From Prorocentrum cordatum (Eukaryota; Sar; Dinophyceae; Prorocentrales; Prorocentraceae): a DNA stretch of 64,000 bases. Position numbers and translations under genes: made by a program. This document shows positions 20,860-31,145 of the stretch, piece after piece. The stretch is taken from contig CAUYUJ010008557.1 of assembly GCA_963575745.1 (NCBI GenBank), forward strand, positions 248,001-312,000, in the 5' to 3' direction. The notes beneath the pieces were generated by a model. It worked only from the letters and a program-made list of their open reading frames with translations. It was not told the origin of the DNA and did no database searches. Within the stretch, counting starts at the first letter, position 1. Every line of letters begins with the position of its first letter.

Positions 20860-20931
20860 AAACCCGAGGGCGGAAACCGTGACAAGCCCGGGGGCGGAAA
20901 CCAGGACAAGCCCGAGGGCGGAAACCGTGAC
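20860..20931. repeat. Three tandem 24-bp units
   Basis: Units start at 20860, 20884 and 20908 (AAGCCCGAGGGCGGAAACCG followed by TGAC), an expansion of the landmark segment of the preceding 136-bp array. Confidence 0.93.
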
Positions 20932-20939
20932 GTCGACGC

Positions 20940-21640
20940 TGGGCGGCGCGACCGCGACGGCTCCGACGCCAGCTCCGACTTCGGATCCGACTGCCGCTAG
21001 GACGCCGGCCCCGACTCCTGCTCCGACCCCTGCGCCAACGACCACTCCACAGGCAGGTCCGACACTGGCTCCGTCGGCAGCTTTGACTCCTCTTCCGATG
21101 GCGGCTCCGACTCCCTACCACTGCCTGCTCTGGCTCCGACTCCATCCCTGACACCTGCGCCAATTCCGAATCCAGCTCCATCCCCCCTTCCGACCCCTGC
21201 TATGACCCCGGCTCCGGCTCCCGCGCCTAGGGGGATATGACCGTTCAGACTGCCACGGTGAGTCTTTTGTCTGGTGAGTCCTTTATGCAAGATGCAGACC
21301 GTTCTCGTGGGAACTACCCGTGGCAAAGCCGTGCTTGCGTCGGTCGACGGATCGACGCCGAGCGCGACTCCCAGTCCAACGCCAGCACCGACTCCAGATT
21401 GCTCAGCATTGCGGCCACAATTACCGGCACCATCCACCGACTCCATCAGACGCGGGTGAGCGGGGCAAGCGACACGTCGTTGACGACGACCCCGGTAATG
21501 TCGCAGGCGCCTGCGCCAACACCGTCGCCAGCGCCGACGCCGACGCTGATGTCGGCGCCTACGATGGCACCATCGCCGGCGCCTGCGCCAACAGATTCGC
21601 CAGCACCGACGCCGACGCCGACGTCTTATCCATCTATAGG
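20940..21640. repeat. Degenerate GCTCCGACTCC / GCGCCGACGCC repeat
   Basis: Pro/Thr/Ala-type low complexity (APTPSPAPTPT in one frame), clearest at 20990-21235 and 21500-21640, with about 21240-21420 more unique. No structured domain. Confidence 0.75.
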
Positions 21641-22651
21641 TCTCTAGCTCATCCGACAGGTGCGGGGGCTTCGAACTGTGAGGGCCTCTGCGTGTGTGCT
21701 GCGTCTAGCGAAGTAGATCCGAGGTGTCTTCCCCTCCCTCTTCCCTCCCCTTCCGTCCCTTTCCGTTTGGCGCCCCCAGTGGTCCTCTATGCACGTGTCT
21801 GATGTTTGAGGTGCTCTTTGTAGTTTTTTCGCGATCCAGCCCGCATTCACTCTGCGACTCTCCGGACTTGCATGTGTGGCGTCGGCTGCCCTCGCAGCCG
21901 CCTGACCGTTCGGTCAGCCGCGTTGTGTGGCTTCGGCCCGCCGCCACAATCTAACTTTCAATCACACCCACTTCACTTGACTAGTAACCTTGTGCTGTAG
22001 TTGTCTGGTGCCTCCCTCCCTTGCCCTCCTCTCCTCTCGTTCCTTCTTCTTGTCTCTCCTTTCCGTCTTCGCTGCATGTACTGTCGAATTATGCTAGTTT
22101 CGGTGGCTTGGGCCGCCCATGGAGGCAGCCGTGCTCTCCTGCGGGGCAGGAGGTGCCGTGCTCCACAATACCCCATCAGTTTGTTTGCTGGCTTGCAGGT
22201 TCCTTGTCCCCCGTTCCCCTGCTGCGGCGCGCTGCCTGCTGTGGTCTCCCTCCTTCTGCTCTGCTGCCCCTCCCTCGCTCGCTCTCCTGCTCCTCTCCGT
22301 GCTGCTCTTGGCTCTTCCTCCTTCCTCCTGCTGCCTGCTCCCTCTCCCTGCTCGTGCTGCTGCTCTCCACGCGCGGCGCTCAGTTTATCGTGGCGCCTGT
22401 CGGGCCCAGGATGTCTGGAATCGTCCTGTGCCGGCGGCCACGGTGCGCCCTTCTCGCGGTGAGTTCGATGCTCCCGCGTCTCTGCTGGGACGAGGGTGAG
22501 TGTGCATGAACCTTGCCGGTCTTATGTCAGGGGGGGGGGAAAATCTTTCTTGTCCTCCTCCTCTAAGGTTTTCTATGTTGTGAAGATCGCCACGCTGAGC
22601 GGCGCTCTGGCGCCACACGCGCAGCACCCTTGACGGTGCCCACGCGCGGGA
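21641..22651. other. No gene recognised
   Basis: Pyrimidine-rich patches (21720-21765, 22010-22070, 22200-22370) and mixed sequence. No domain in any frame. Confidence 0.4.
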
Positions 22652-22652
22652 G

Positions 22653-22737
<85 letters not shown>

Positions 22738-22738
22738 T
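22652..22738. repeat. GTCT tetranucleotide microsatellite
   Basis: About 20 GTCT units, nearly perfect, with one TTT variant at the start. Confidence 0.97.
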
Positions 22739-22879
22739 TATGCCTGGGGTTCGTTTTGCGACGGAGCTCGGTGCTGATGCTTGTGAGAGTGGTGCTCAGG
22801 GCCGCAGCCTTTGGAGAGAGTGGCGCTCTCCAGGGGCACGGGCGGGGGCGCATCCGCGACCCCTCCGCGTTTCGGCTCC

Positions 22880-22970
22880 TTCCTCTTCCTCTTTCTCCTC
22901 CTCCTCCTTCTCCTCCTCCTCCTCCTCTTCCTTCTCCTCCTCTTCCTCCTCCTCCTTTTCTGTTTCCTCA
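22880..22970. repeat. CTC/CTT microsatellite
   Basis: TCCTCCTCCTTCTCCTCC-type pyrimidine tract. Confidence 0.92.
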
Positions 22971-23099
22971 CTCTCCGTCCCTCCCCACGGCGCCCGCTGG
23001 GCGGCTCGCGGCAGTCGCTCGACTACAGTCGGTTCCACAGGGCAGGGTGCGTGGCCTTCCCGTCGTCACGGGGGGCCCTGATGTCCAGGGATGACGACC

Positions 23100-23365
23100 G
23101 GGCTATCCTGAACGAGTTCTCCCGCGAGGATTTCATCCAGAAGAACGTTCTTCCAGACGAGTTAGTCCAGATGAAATTGTTTGGTCTGGACAATTTTGTC
23201 CCGATCATTTTCTTTGCGGCTGATATCGTCTCTGGATGAATTCGTCTTCGGCTCGTCATCGGACGAGTTCGTCCGGAAGAAGTTGTCCAGATGAGGTTGT
23301 CCGGGTCAATTTGTCTCGGATGGATCCGTTCGGATGAGACGGTTTCGGATGAAACCGTAGGGTTT
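23100..23365. repeat. ~14-bp near-palindromic minisatellite
   Basis: Consecutive units include GACGAGTTAGTCCA, GATGAAATTGTTTG, GATGAATTCGTCTTCG, GACGAGTTCGTCCG, GAAGAAGTTGTCCA, GATGAGGTTGTCCG, GATGGATCCGTTCG and GATGAGACGGTTTCG. The consensus GAYGARTTCGTCYG is close to its own reverse complement, so both strands carry the same array. Confidence 0.85.
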
Positions 23366-23814
23366 CCCAGGGAAGTCAGAGGCGTTTGGGCAGATCCCGC
23401 GAGCGACGAAGATGTCCATGTCCAGGCCCTCGCGGGCTGGATGCCGGGCCGTGGTCCCACGGATGCGCTTTGCGTGGGGGGCCCGTCCGTGGGGTCGCGG
23501 CCGAGGAGTCATGACCGCGGGGCCGTGGATATGGATACAGTCGAGCATTTGATGAAGAAACCTCCTCCCCAAAATTTGGGCCAGTGTTTTTTAACAAACT
23601 TGCTGGGAAGGTGGCCCAGTTTCTTGGGCGCGTTCGCCCCTTTCAGTGGGAACAGCAGGAACCGGCCCAGGCTTGTTTCCAGAAGCTTCAGGGAGGTGGC
23701 GCAGATTTCTTACGCGATAGTGCCCAACCATCTTGTGGTGTTGGGTCTTTGTTTTGAAGAGACAGCGCCCCGCGTCTCCTGTCCTTCCTCCTCCCCCCCG
23801 TCCCTCTCCCAACC
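23366..23814. other. No feature recognised
   Basis: Mixed sequence between two arrays. Frames are open but carry no domain. Confidence 0.4.
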
Positions 23815-24700
23815 CAGTACAGCGCTGCGTGGCTCCATGGGGGGCCCCATCGAAGGCCCAAGTGGCTGTGATTGCATGCGTCCGCGCCACCCAGTACAAC
23901 GTTTCGTGGCCGCAGAGGGAACTCCACCGAATGCCCCAGTGGCTGTGTTCACATGCGTCCGCGCTACCCAGCACAGCCCTGCGTGGCCCCATAGAGGGCC
24001 CCACCAAAAGCCCCAGTGGCTGTGATCGCATGCGTCCGCGATACCCAGTACACTGTTTCGTGGCCACATAGGGAGCTCCACCGAAGGCACCAGTGGGTGT
24101 GATCACATGCGTCCGCGCCACCCAGTACAGCGCTTCGTGGCCATATAGGGAGCTTCACCAAAGGCCCCAGTGGCTGTGATCGCATGTGTTCGAGCCACCC
24201 AGCACAGCGTTTCGTGGCCCAAAGGGATCTTCACCGAAGGCCCCGTGGCTGTGATCGCATGCGTTCGCGGCACCCAGTGCAGCGTTTCGTGGCCCATAGG
24301 AATCTTCACCGAAGGTCCCAGTGGCTGTGATCACATGCGCCCGCGCTTCCCAGTACAGCGCTTCGTGGCCGCAAAGGGATCTCACACCCTCACGCGCTTC
24401 GTGGCCGCATAGGGAGCTCCACCGAAGGCCTCTGTGGCGACGTTCGCACTTGCGTCCCCCCCGCTCATTTCGGCAGCCCCATCGGGAGCTCCACCGAAGG
24501 CCCTACTGGCGAAGTTCGCATGACGGCCCCGCTCCATTTCGGCACACCCCTCACTCGTTTCGTGGCCCCATAAGCGGGGGGGGTATACCTGAGGCCCCAG
24601 TGGCAGAGCTCGCATGGTGGCCCCGCCGCATTTCGGCATACCCTTTACACGCTGCGTGAGCCCATAAGGAGATCCACCGAAATCGATACCCACAACGGCG
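23815..24700. repeat. 77-bp tandem satellite
   Basis: CAGTACAGCG-type unit starts lie at 23815, 23892, 23969, 24046, 24123, 24200, 24275 and 24351: six spacings of 77 bp or close to it, then 75 and 76. Units share TTTCGTGGCC, ACCGAAGGCCCCAGTGGCTG and ATGCGTCCGCG. Beyond 24380 about four more units are recognisable but diverged, with GTGGCGACGTTCGCA and CATTTCGGCA variants. Seventy-seven is 3n+2, so it is not a protein repeat. Confidence 0.95.
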
Positions 24701-25933
24701 ATACTCACAACTGCTTATGGTTGGGCCCTTCGCCATGATAAGTTTCTGGATCATCTCTTCGGTTGTAACATGTTACCCGCCCGCGAAGATCGAGAAGCAA
24801 GCGATATGCAGCCCAAGCTGTTGATTCAGAATGCCTCGTTCCATGGACCCCTGGATGCTCCGTATAGCAGGAAGGCCACACAACAGGACCAGCAATGGTG
24901 GCTACATCAGCGTATCCGATGGCGACAACCTTGGCACCGCCCCTGCGATCGGCAAGCACGAGTCTTTCAAGCTCCAGGGGAAGGGTACGGACACTATTCA
25001 CTCGGCGCTGCGCAGAACGGGGTGGCGCGAGAGGAGGTGCCTTTTGAAGCAGGCAGGGTGCTTCTCGGAAGCCCTTCAGCCATGCAGAGGCCTTCGTGGA
25101 AGCCCCCGAGCTTTTCTAAGAATCCCCACTGCCTTCTTGGAACGCTGGCCCCCCGTCTCACCCCCTTTGGCGCGCAGCCAGCTTACTGCTCGCTGCTCGA
25201 ATGGGCTTCCATCCGCTGCCAGACACTTGGAAGCAGTCTCCCTGCTCCGGGTCTCGGCGCCAGGTGACTTGCCTTGTCGGAGGGAGCCACGGTTGGCATC
25301 CCAGCCCCCAACAAGACATTGGGCACGTTTTCGCACATGCCCCAAAAGGACCCCAGGAGGGCTCCCAGCACAACAAGAGGCCCCCGAAGGGCCCCAAAGA
25401 TGGCCCCCGCAGGGCCACGGCATACCGGCAGCACGTTTTAGAAAGTGGCGAAGCAGAATCAAGAGCCCCCCCCCGCAGATCCAAGGCTATGGCCAATGCG
25501 GATTTTGATCCAGGGCTCGTTCTTCTCTCCGCGGTTGGCCAGGGGCGGCCACCAGGCCAGGCTGCCAGCATGGGGGTAGGGAAAGGGGAGGAAAGGATTC
25601 TCGAGGACGAGCTGATCCCCTGAACGACATGCGCCCAGAGGGCTGGTGGGACTCAAGCCCCTTACCAGCATGCCAAATCCGACGCTGGTGGTCATAGCTG
25701 CAAAGTACTCGCGCTGCCCCAGGGTCGCTCAGGCCCAGCATGGAGAACGGGTTTATTAGCCAGTGGAGTGACCCAGGAACCGATTAGCCTGCGACTCACC
25801 TGAGCTGCATCGGACCTGCGTTGCAAGAGAACCGAGCTGGAGACATCGCGCAGGAATATCCCACAACACCACGCATACGTCGGCTTCATAAGCCAGTGGG
25901 CAAAATGAGGCCATGGAGCCAGCGCGTGTATCC
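24701..25933. other. No gene identified; possible coding stretch at 24705-25001
   Basis: Minus frame 25001-24705 reads ELERLVLADRRGGAKVVAIG and looks protein-like, but the plus strand is also open here (GGYISVSDGDNLGTAPAIG). Neither could be assigned. Beyond 25050 the sequence is GC-rich with CCCCAAAGG/GGCCCC low complexity at 25320-25420. Confidence 0.35.
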
Positions 25934-25956
25934 AAAGAAGAAGAAGAAGAAGAAGG
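25934..25956. repeat. AAG microsatellite
   Basis: Seven AAG triplets just left of a hairpin element. Confidence 0.95.
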
Positions 25957-25986
25957 AAACTGAGGCGCAGGCGGCGACAGCGTATA

Positions 25987-26116
25987 CTTTCGGAGGTCCG
26001 CGCCGATTTCATGGGTCGGCGCTGGACCCCGCTGGCGGCGCTTCTAGCGACACCCCTGGCGCGCTTCGAGGGGGGTCCAGCGCCGACCCAAAAAATCTGC
26101 CCAGACGTCCAAGGTT
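25987..26116. mobile_element. Hairpin (MITE-like) element, copy 1
   Basis: TGGGTCGGCGCTGGACCCC at 26012-26030 is perfectly complementary to 26072-26090. Weaker complementarity extends outward (GATTT / AAATC and GG.C at the tips) to arms of about 42 bp around a loop of about 41 bp. A diverged copy with the same arms and a similar loop lies 1 kb away, so this is an element family and not a chance hairpin. No transposase is present. Target-site duplications could not be recognised. Confidence 0.7.
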
Positions 26117-26970
26117 TATGGGCATGCAAGTTTCTGGTTCTTCTCACTCATCAACTCTGGGGGGGGGCCTTCGCTGAGACTATGCCAGTTAGACTTCAGA
26201 CCCTTGGTAATTTCTTATCTGATGAGGGCGGCGGTGATATCCATGGCCATGCCTCTGTTGGTCTTCCACCGCCGCCGCTGTCGTCGTCGTCGTCCTGAAT
26301 TTCTTAGCCGATGGTTCCTTATCCAATGCCCGCACCGTGGCCTGCCATCCAACAGCTAATGTGCGAAGAGGCAGTCGTGCGGCGGCGGGCGGTTTACCGA
26401 AAGACGGCTCCGTCTTCTGCCGGCGTTGGTGGCAGAGCAGCGGTGGGCCCGCGTGCCGGTTGAGGGCGGGGGAGCCCGCAGGGAGAGGAGCAGCATTTGG
26501 CCGAAGTCTCCACGCTTTCTGGTGCACCTCCTTGCTGCGGGACGAGGGTGGGTGTGATCTGTGGAGCATCAGAGCAGCAGGTTCAGGCAGGACTGTCCTT
26601 CATTCCACTGCTTATCTGGCGTTGCTTGTCTGGCCATGCTCGCGCGTGCGCGTGCCCGACTGACGGCACGACCGTTGCGCACGCCCAGCGGCTTGCCCAC
26701 CCCAAACCTGGCCGAACAATAGCAAACGACATGACTAGCATGGTGCCCGGCCCCTGTCAGTCGACGACATATGTGGCCGAAACAGTAGCGTGACCGAAAT
26801 TGTGAACGAAATTGAAGGTAGTTTTGGTTTCGAACCTCGAACTTCGGTCTTACCCTGGCGCGTTCGGAAAAGTTCGGGAGCTGGTTCCGGTCACACTGGT
26901 GGAGGTTTTCGGTCACGGTTTCGGTCATAACGTCCCCCCGATAGAGACGAGGCTGCGTGACGAATACAAG
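26117..26970. other. Between two hairpin elements; no gene recognised
   Basis: Short GTC run at 26279-26297. GGTTTCGGTC-like motifs recur at 26790-26935. No domain in open frames. Confidence 0.4.
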
Positions 26971-27110
26971 CATTCGGAGGTCCGTACGGATTTCCTGGGT
27001 CGGCTGGCCCCCCCTGGCATCGCGTCTGGCACCGCCCCTGGCGGGCTTCGCGCGCCAGGGAAGGGGGGCCAGCACCGACGCAAGAAATATCTGCGCGGGC
27101 CTCCGAAAGT
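26971..27110. mobile_element. Hairpin (MITE-like) element, copy 2
   Basis: The left arm (TTCGGAGGTCCG..GATTTCCTGGGTCGGC) matches the reverse complement of the right arm (GCCAGCACCGACGCAAGAAA..GGGCCTCCGAA). The tips TTCGGAGGYCCG are better preserved than in copy 1, while the inner stem is less perfect. The loop shares CACCCCTGGCGSGCTTCG-like sequence with copy 1. The two copies complement each other in defining the element ends. Confidence 0.68.
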
Positions 27111-27310
27111 TTCTTCTCATGTCGTTCTTGCTTTCAAGGAGTGGGGTAGGGGGCAGGGGAGGAGTGAGGAAGGAGAAGGAGAAGGAGGGGGAGAAGCAGG
27201 TCGGAGGGACGGGCAACCACAAGAGTGGCCCAGGCCGCCTCGTTGAGGGAGGCCGTCCGAGGTATCTTGGGCATCGTCGAGGGCGGGCCTATAGCTGCCC
27301 TCCTAAACAT

Positions 27311-27620
27311 CTCTCCTCCCCCTCCTCCCCCCTCCTCCCCCCTCCTGTCTCCTCCTCCCTTTCGCCTCCGTCCTTGGTTTTATCTTCTCCTCCTCTCTCC
27401 CTCATTCTCCCACTGCTCTTCCTATCCTCTTTGTCCTCCTCCTCCTGATCCTCATGCTCCTCCTCTTCCTCCTCCTCCTTCTGTCTCCTCCTCCTCCTCC
27501 TCCTCCTCCTCAGCCTGTCTCTTTCCCTCTCCCCCTCCTCTTCCTCTCACTCCCCCGCCTCTCTCCTTCTCGTCTTCCTCCCTCTCCCCTCACGTCTGCT
27601 CATTCCCCCCCTTCTAGCGG
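27311..27620. repeat. CTC/CCT pyrimidine tract
   Basis: Pyrimidine triplets with brief interruptions. It lies directly upstream, on the plus strand, of exon-like sequence beginning near 27770. Confidence 0.88.
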
Positions 27621-28006
27621 GCCACGTTACCGGTTTGTGGCCTCATTCTCGCCACGATGAACTATCCGACTCTCCCAGCTCATCTTCACTACGGCATCCG
27701 AGTCACAGCCAGCATCGGGTGTCACATCCCCACTATCTTCTGCCATCTGGGCCTCTTTCACGCCAGAGTTGCTCCCGACAGGCACATCAATCGCCAAGGT
27801 GCATAGCCTTGCCTCACGGCTCGAAGATTCACTTAAGACCAGTCCCCAGCGTCTCACCCAGCTTTCCACGCATGGACCTCCCACTGCGTGCAGTGGAGTT
27901 TTCTCTAGTTTGTTCTCATCGCGACCCCAACGAGACTTCGTTTTCCCCACAGTGCACCTGCCAACAGCAAAGGAGACAGGCGACGACTGTGACAAGGACG
28001 ACGTAG

Positions 28007-28240
28007 GACGACGAGGGTAGGAATCTGGCGAGGGAGAGAGACGATGAGGGCAGGCTCATCGACCACCCTGACGGTACCATCAGCCTGGAGAGTTGGGCTG
28101 GTTCATTCATCGCGGCCAAGGGCGATGAAGTCAAGCTCGCCAAGAAGAAGGGCAAATTTGAGGATTCTCTTTGGACTACGCCCCATTGTCAGCCAAGAGT
28201 GGGCGCCAAACTAGTCAGGCTAGAGAAACCCCCGCCCTCC
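28007..28240 (+). CDS. Exon-like coding stretch, function unknown
   Basis: Frame 28007 onward reads DDEGRNLARERDDEGRLIDH, then PDGTISLESWAGSFIAAKGD, then EVKLAKKKGKFEDSLW. The composition is balanced, with charged and hydrophobic residues alternating and a codon pattern unlike the surrounding low-complexity DNA. A second open frame just upstream (27769-28015; SLASRLEDSLKTSP, SSLFSSRPQRDFVFPTVHL) may be a preceding exon in a different phase. A CGCAG/GTAGAAG sequence near 28232 could be a donor site. The family is not recognised. It may belong with the exon-like frame at 29745 on the same strand. Confidence 0.4.
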
Positions 28241-28247
28241 GCAGGTA

Positions 28248-28316
28248 GAAGACACCTCTCGCTGGGGGTGGGGTCGGGGTGGGGGTGGGGTCGGGGTGTG
28301 GGGGGGTGGGGCGGAG
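28248..28316 (+). repeat. GGGGTGGGGTC-type G-rich repeat, G-quadruplex candidate
   Basis: At least eight runs of three or more G within 70 bases on the plus strand, separated by single T or TC. Confidence 0.85.
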
Positions 28317-29238
28317 GATGAGGAGGGACGAGGAAGGGAGAACGGGGGGGTGATCATGGAGGTGCGAGGCGGATTGGAATGGGGAGCAGCATTGGGCGGG
28401 TTCGGCTCCCGTTAGCCGTTCGTGATCAACACGCTCTCCCCGACCAGGGGACTTCCTCCGTGGCGCCCGTGGCGGCATGCCCGCCCCTGCGATGGCTTTC
28501 CTCCTCCTCCTCCTCCTCCGCTTTCTCCTCCTCCAAGTTTGCCAAGTATGCTGGAGCATATGTCGGGCAATTTCTGGCCCGCCGGCGGGGTGGATACAGA
28601 GTCGTTGCAACGCCGCACCAACCGCCCATGGCCTGGCGGGCCGCAGGCGCTCCTGGGCCGTGCTCACCCCCACCGACTGCCCAGCCGGCGCAGGCCGCGC
28701 GGCGCGCCGCTGGGGCCCAGACCGTCCGCGACGGACAACTCCTTCCCTCGCAGCTTCTCGGAGGAGGAGAGGGTACCGTTTCCCCTGTTCGGGGCTCCTG
28801 GGAGGCCCTCGTCGCCATCGGTGGACTCGCCTCGAAGTTCTTGTCAGAACGCTCCTTGGGAGAGGTCTGGGGAGTAGCGGTATCGGTACCTTTTGGTTTC
28901 ATCAGCTTCACTTCCTGCTCCTCCTCCTCCTGCTCCTCTTCCTCCTCGTTCTCATCGTCGACCCACCAGCTCCTCATTCTGAGTTGGGTTCTGTTCTGTG
29001 GAGATTGCGGCTCGTTCTGTGTCACGAGTGTGCGTATTTCGAAGTCCCCATGCTCCCCCCCTGCTGACCCCACTCCCAAAGAATTGGAGGCCCTGAGCAG
29101 ACTGAGTAGGGGGCTCACCCCCAAAGTCGGGAAACCGTGGCCAGGCTTGCACTTGGGCACCGCATCATTTGCTCCACTGTTTTACTGATCGTTCTCATCA
29201 TTATCATCCTTCTCCTGCTCTCCTGCCTCTCCCGCTCC
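28317..29238. other. No gene assigned; open on both strands
   Basis: CTC tract 28498-28537 is followed by a plus frame with LEHMSGNFWPAGGVDTESLQ and FSEEERVPFPLFGAPGRP (to about 28877), which may be an exon. The minus strand is also open (29160-28426) with an acidic Glu run from a second CTC tract (28917-28960). Evidence does not decide between them. Confidence 0.35.
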
Positions 29239-29345
29239 CCCCTCTCGTCGTCGTCGTCGTCGTCCTCCTCCTCCTCCTCCTCCTCCTCCTCCTCCTCATC
29301 CTCCTTCTCCTTCTCCTTCTCCCTCTCCTCCTACCCCTCCTCTTT
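29239..29345. repeat. GTC/CTC pyrimidine-rich microsatellite
   Basis: TCGTCGTCG followed by CTC and TTCTCC triplets. Confidence 0.92.
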
Positions 29346-29744
29346 CCCCCCTCCCCCCTGCGATGGGACCAGGGGGGGGGGGGAAGGCCCGTCAAGGACG
29401 GGCCTCGGGTTCCCTCGTGCTGACAGACCCTCGTCGCCGAGAGGTGCCGCCAGCCATCTTCCCGGCGCCGCGCCGTCCGCCAGCGTGAGCCGACTGAGGC
29501 TTCCCTTCGGGCCGCACAAGCGGGGTGACGCTCCCGGGCAACCACGGTGCCCACTCTCCCTCCTCATCCTCCTCGTAGTCCCCCTCCTCCTCTTCCTCTT
29601 CCCCCCGTCTGCCCGTGTCCCGACTCTGGGGCCATTGCTAGTTTTTGCATCCGGCATTGCAGAGGTTCGTCGCGCTTCATTCACCTCAGCTTGCCTCCTT
29701 CTCCTCCCGAAATTGCGAGGAACAAGCAAACAGGGTGACGCTCC

Positions 29745-29886
29745 AAGAAGCTGAAGAAGATCGAGCAGGAGGACGGCGCCGTCATGCTCGAGACCGCCGA
29801 TGGCGAGCACGTCAGCAGCGAGGCGTTCTCTGACGAGCGGGGCCGCTTCGCCGTCTACGCCCGGGAGGACGGCCCCCTGGGTGGGG
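29745..29886 (+). CDS. Exon-like coding stretch, function unknown
   Basis: From 29745 the frame reads KKLKKIEQEDGAVMLETADG then EHVSSEAFSDERGRFAVYAR and EDGPLG, open until a stop at 29952. The amino-acid sense is strong and there is no repeat. There is no start codon, and an in-frame stop lies at 29736, so it would be an internal exon. A pyrimidine-rich stretch with CTCCAAG precedes it, and CTGG/GTGGGG follows at about 29880, compatible with acceptor and donor. Family not recognised. Confidence 0.45.
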
Positions 29887-29954
29887 GAGCCAGGGGCAAC
29901 GTCACGGGGGGACTTGTGCAGGGGGGGATGCATCGACCCCCAATCACCCATTGA

Positions 29955-30734
29955 CCGCCACTAGGGCCCCGATAGCCCGCCCCGCCGAGGAACATGCGGT
30001 TTCGCGATCGGGGGCTTATCGCCGGTCTATCGGCGATGTATCGCTGATTTCAGTGCTCCGCACCTTGGATGAGAAGGATGGAGGGTCAACTGCCTCTTGT
30101 CGGGGGTGTGCTCGCCCACGCCTCAGGCTCGCTGATAGTGTTGCTTGCCCTAGTCATAAAATGCACCTCGCAGATGTACGAGCTCTTCCATTTAAGCCGC
30201 GGCATTTTGCCTAGTGGGAGGAGGTGGCAGCGGGCCCGCAGGAGCAGGGGTCAACGTATGTTGGGGCATCCTCTCAAGTGTTTGAATCGCGATCCTCTGT
30301 TTTGCAAGCTGCTCTCCCCTGGTACGCGCTCCGTGGCACAATGTTGCAACCCTATGTGACATGGAGGTCGGGTGCAGCAGCATGAAGCAGTGAAATGGCT
30401 TCCTTGTGCACCTCTTTGGCTTTAGGGAATCCGTCATTCCCTTGTTCTGTTCCTCCTGTAGTATAGCTTAGCGTCACGGCTTGCTAGCTTTCAGCAGCGT
30501 GGTACCTAGGGACAGTCGACTGGGACACATGACGGCAGTGGTGTGACCCATGGTTCAGCCTGTATTGATGGAACCGATCCCCTCCTCTTGTTTTTGTTAC
30601 TTTCGTATTACCTCCTCGATTCTCCCCTCTCCCTTCTCTGATCTGCCCGTCTCTGCCTCCCCCATTCTTCTTATTATTATTAGTATTAGTATTATTCTTC
30701 GTCTAATGAATATTATTATTAGGTTTCGTATTTC
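29955..30734. other. No gene recognised
   Basis: Unremarkable sequence. AT-richer from 30560, with an ATT microsatellite at 30667-30725. Confidence 0.45.
30667..30725. repeat. ATT/AGT microsatellite
   Basis: TTATTATTATTAGTATTAG, a central unique dozen bases, then AATATTATTATTAGG. Confidence 0.88.
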
Positions 30735-31145
30735 TCCACATCCTCCTCCTCCTTCCTCGTCCTCTTTCTGCGGTACCCGCATTGCCATCACACCAGGAGA
30801 GCGAGGACGTGAACCAAGACCCAGGAAAGTCGATACCTGCTCCTCCCATCTTTCCTCCCTCCTCGTTCTCCTCCCTCCTTCTTGCCTGCCGCCTTCCCTT
30901 GTGTTTCTTTGTAATTTTATGTATCCTCCTCCTCCTCCTCCAATTTCCCTTCCTTCTCCTTCCCTGCCCCATTCTCAGTCATTTTTCTGCTCTGCTCCCC
31001 GTTCTACCTCCTCTTCGTCCTGCTCCCTCGTTCCCTTTCGCATCCTCCTCCTAGCCCTACCCCCCCCCCTCCTCCTCCTCCTCCTCCTCCTCCTCCTCCT
31101 CCTCCTCCTCCTCCTCCTCCGCCTCCTCCTCCTCCTCCTCCCCAT
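30735..31145. repeat. CTC/TCC pyrimidine tracts
   Basis: Patchy to 31050, then nearly pure CTC triplets at 31067-31140 with a single GCC variant. Confidence 0.88.

Noticed and set aside
20098-21200. Apparent Pro/Thr/Ala-rich structural protein
   Set aside because: The 136-bp repeat shifts frame at each unit, so no continuous protein repeat exists.
23815-24700. CRISPR-like regular repeats
   Set aside because: Units are contiguous 77-mers with no alternating unique spacers, and the genome is eukaryotic.
24880-24985. Resemblance of a plus-strand frame (GGYISVSDGDNLGTAPAIG) to a fascin-type beta-trefoil
   Set aside because: Only about 30 residues fit, the opposite strand is also open, and the frame degenerates directly afterwards.
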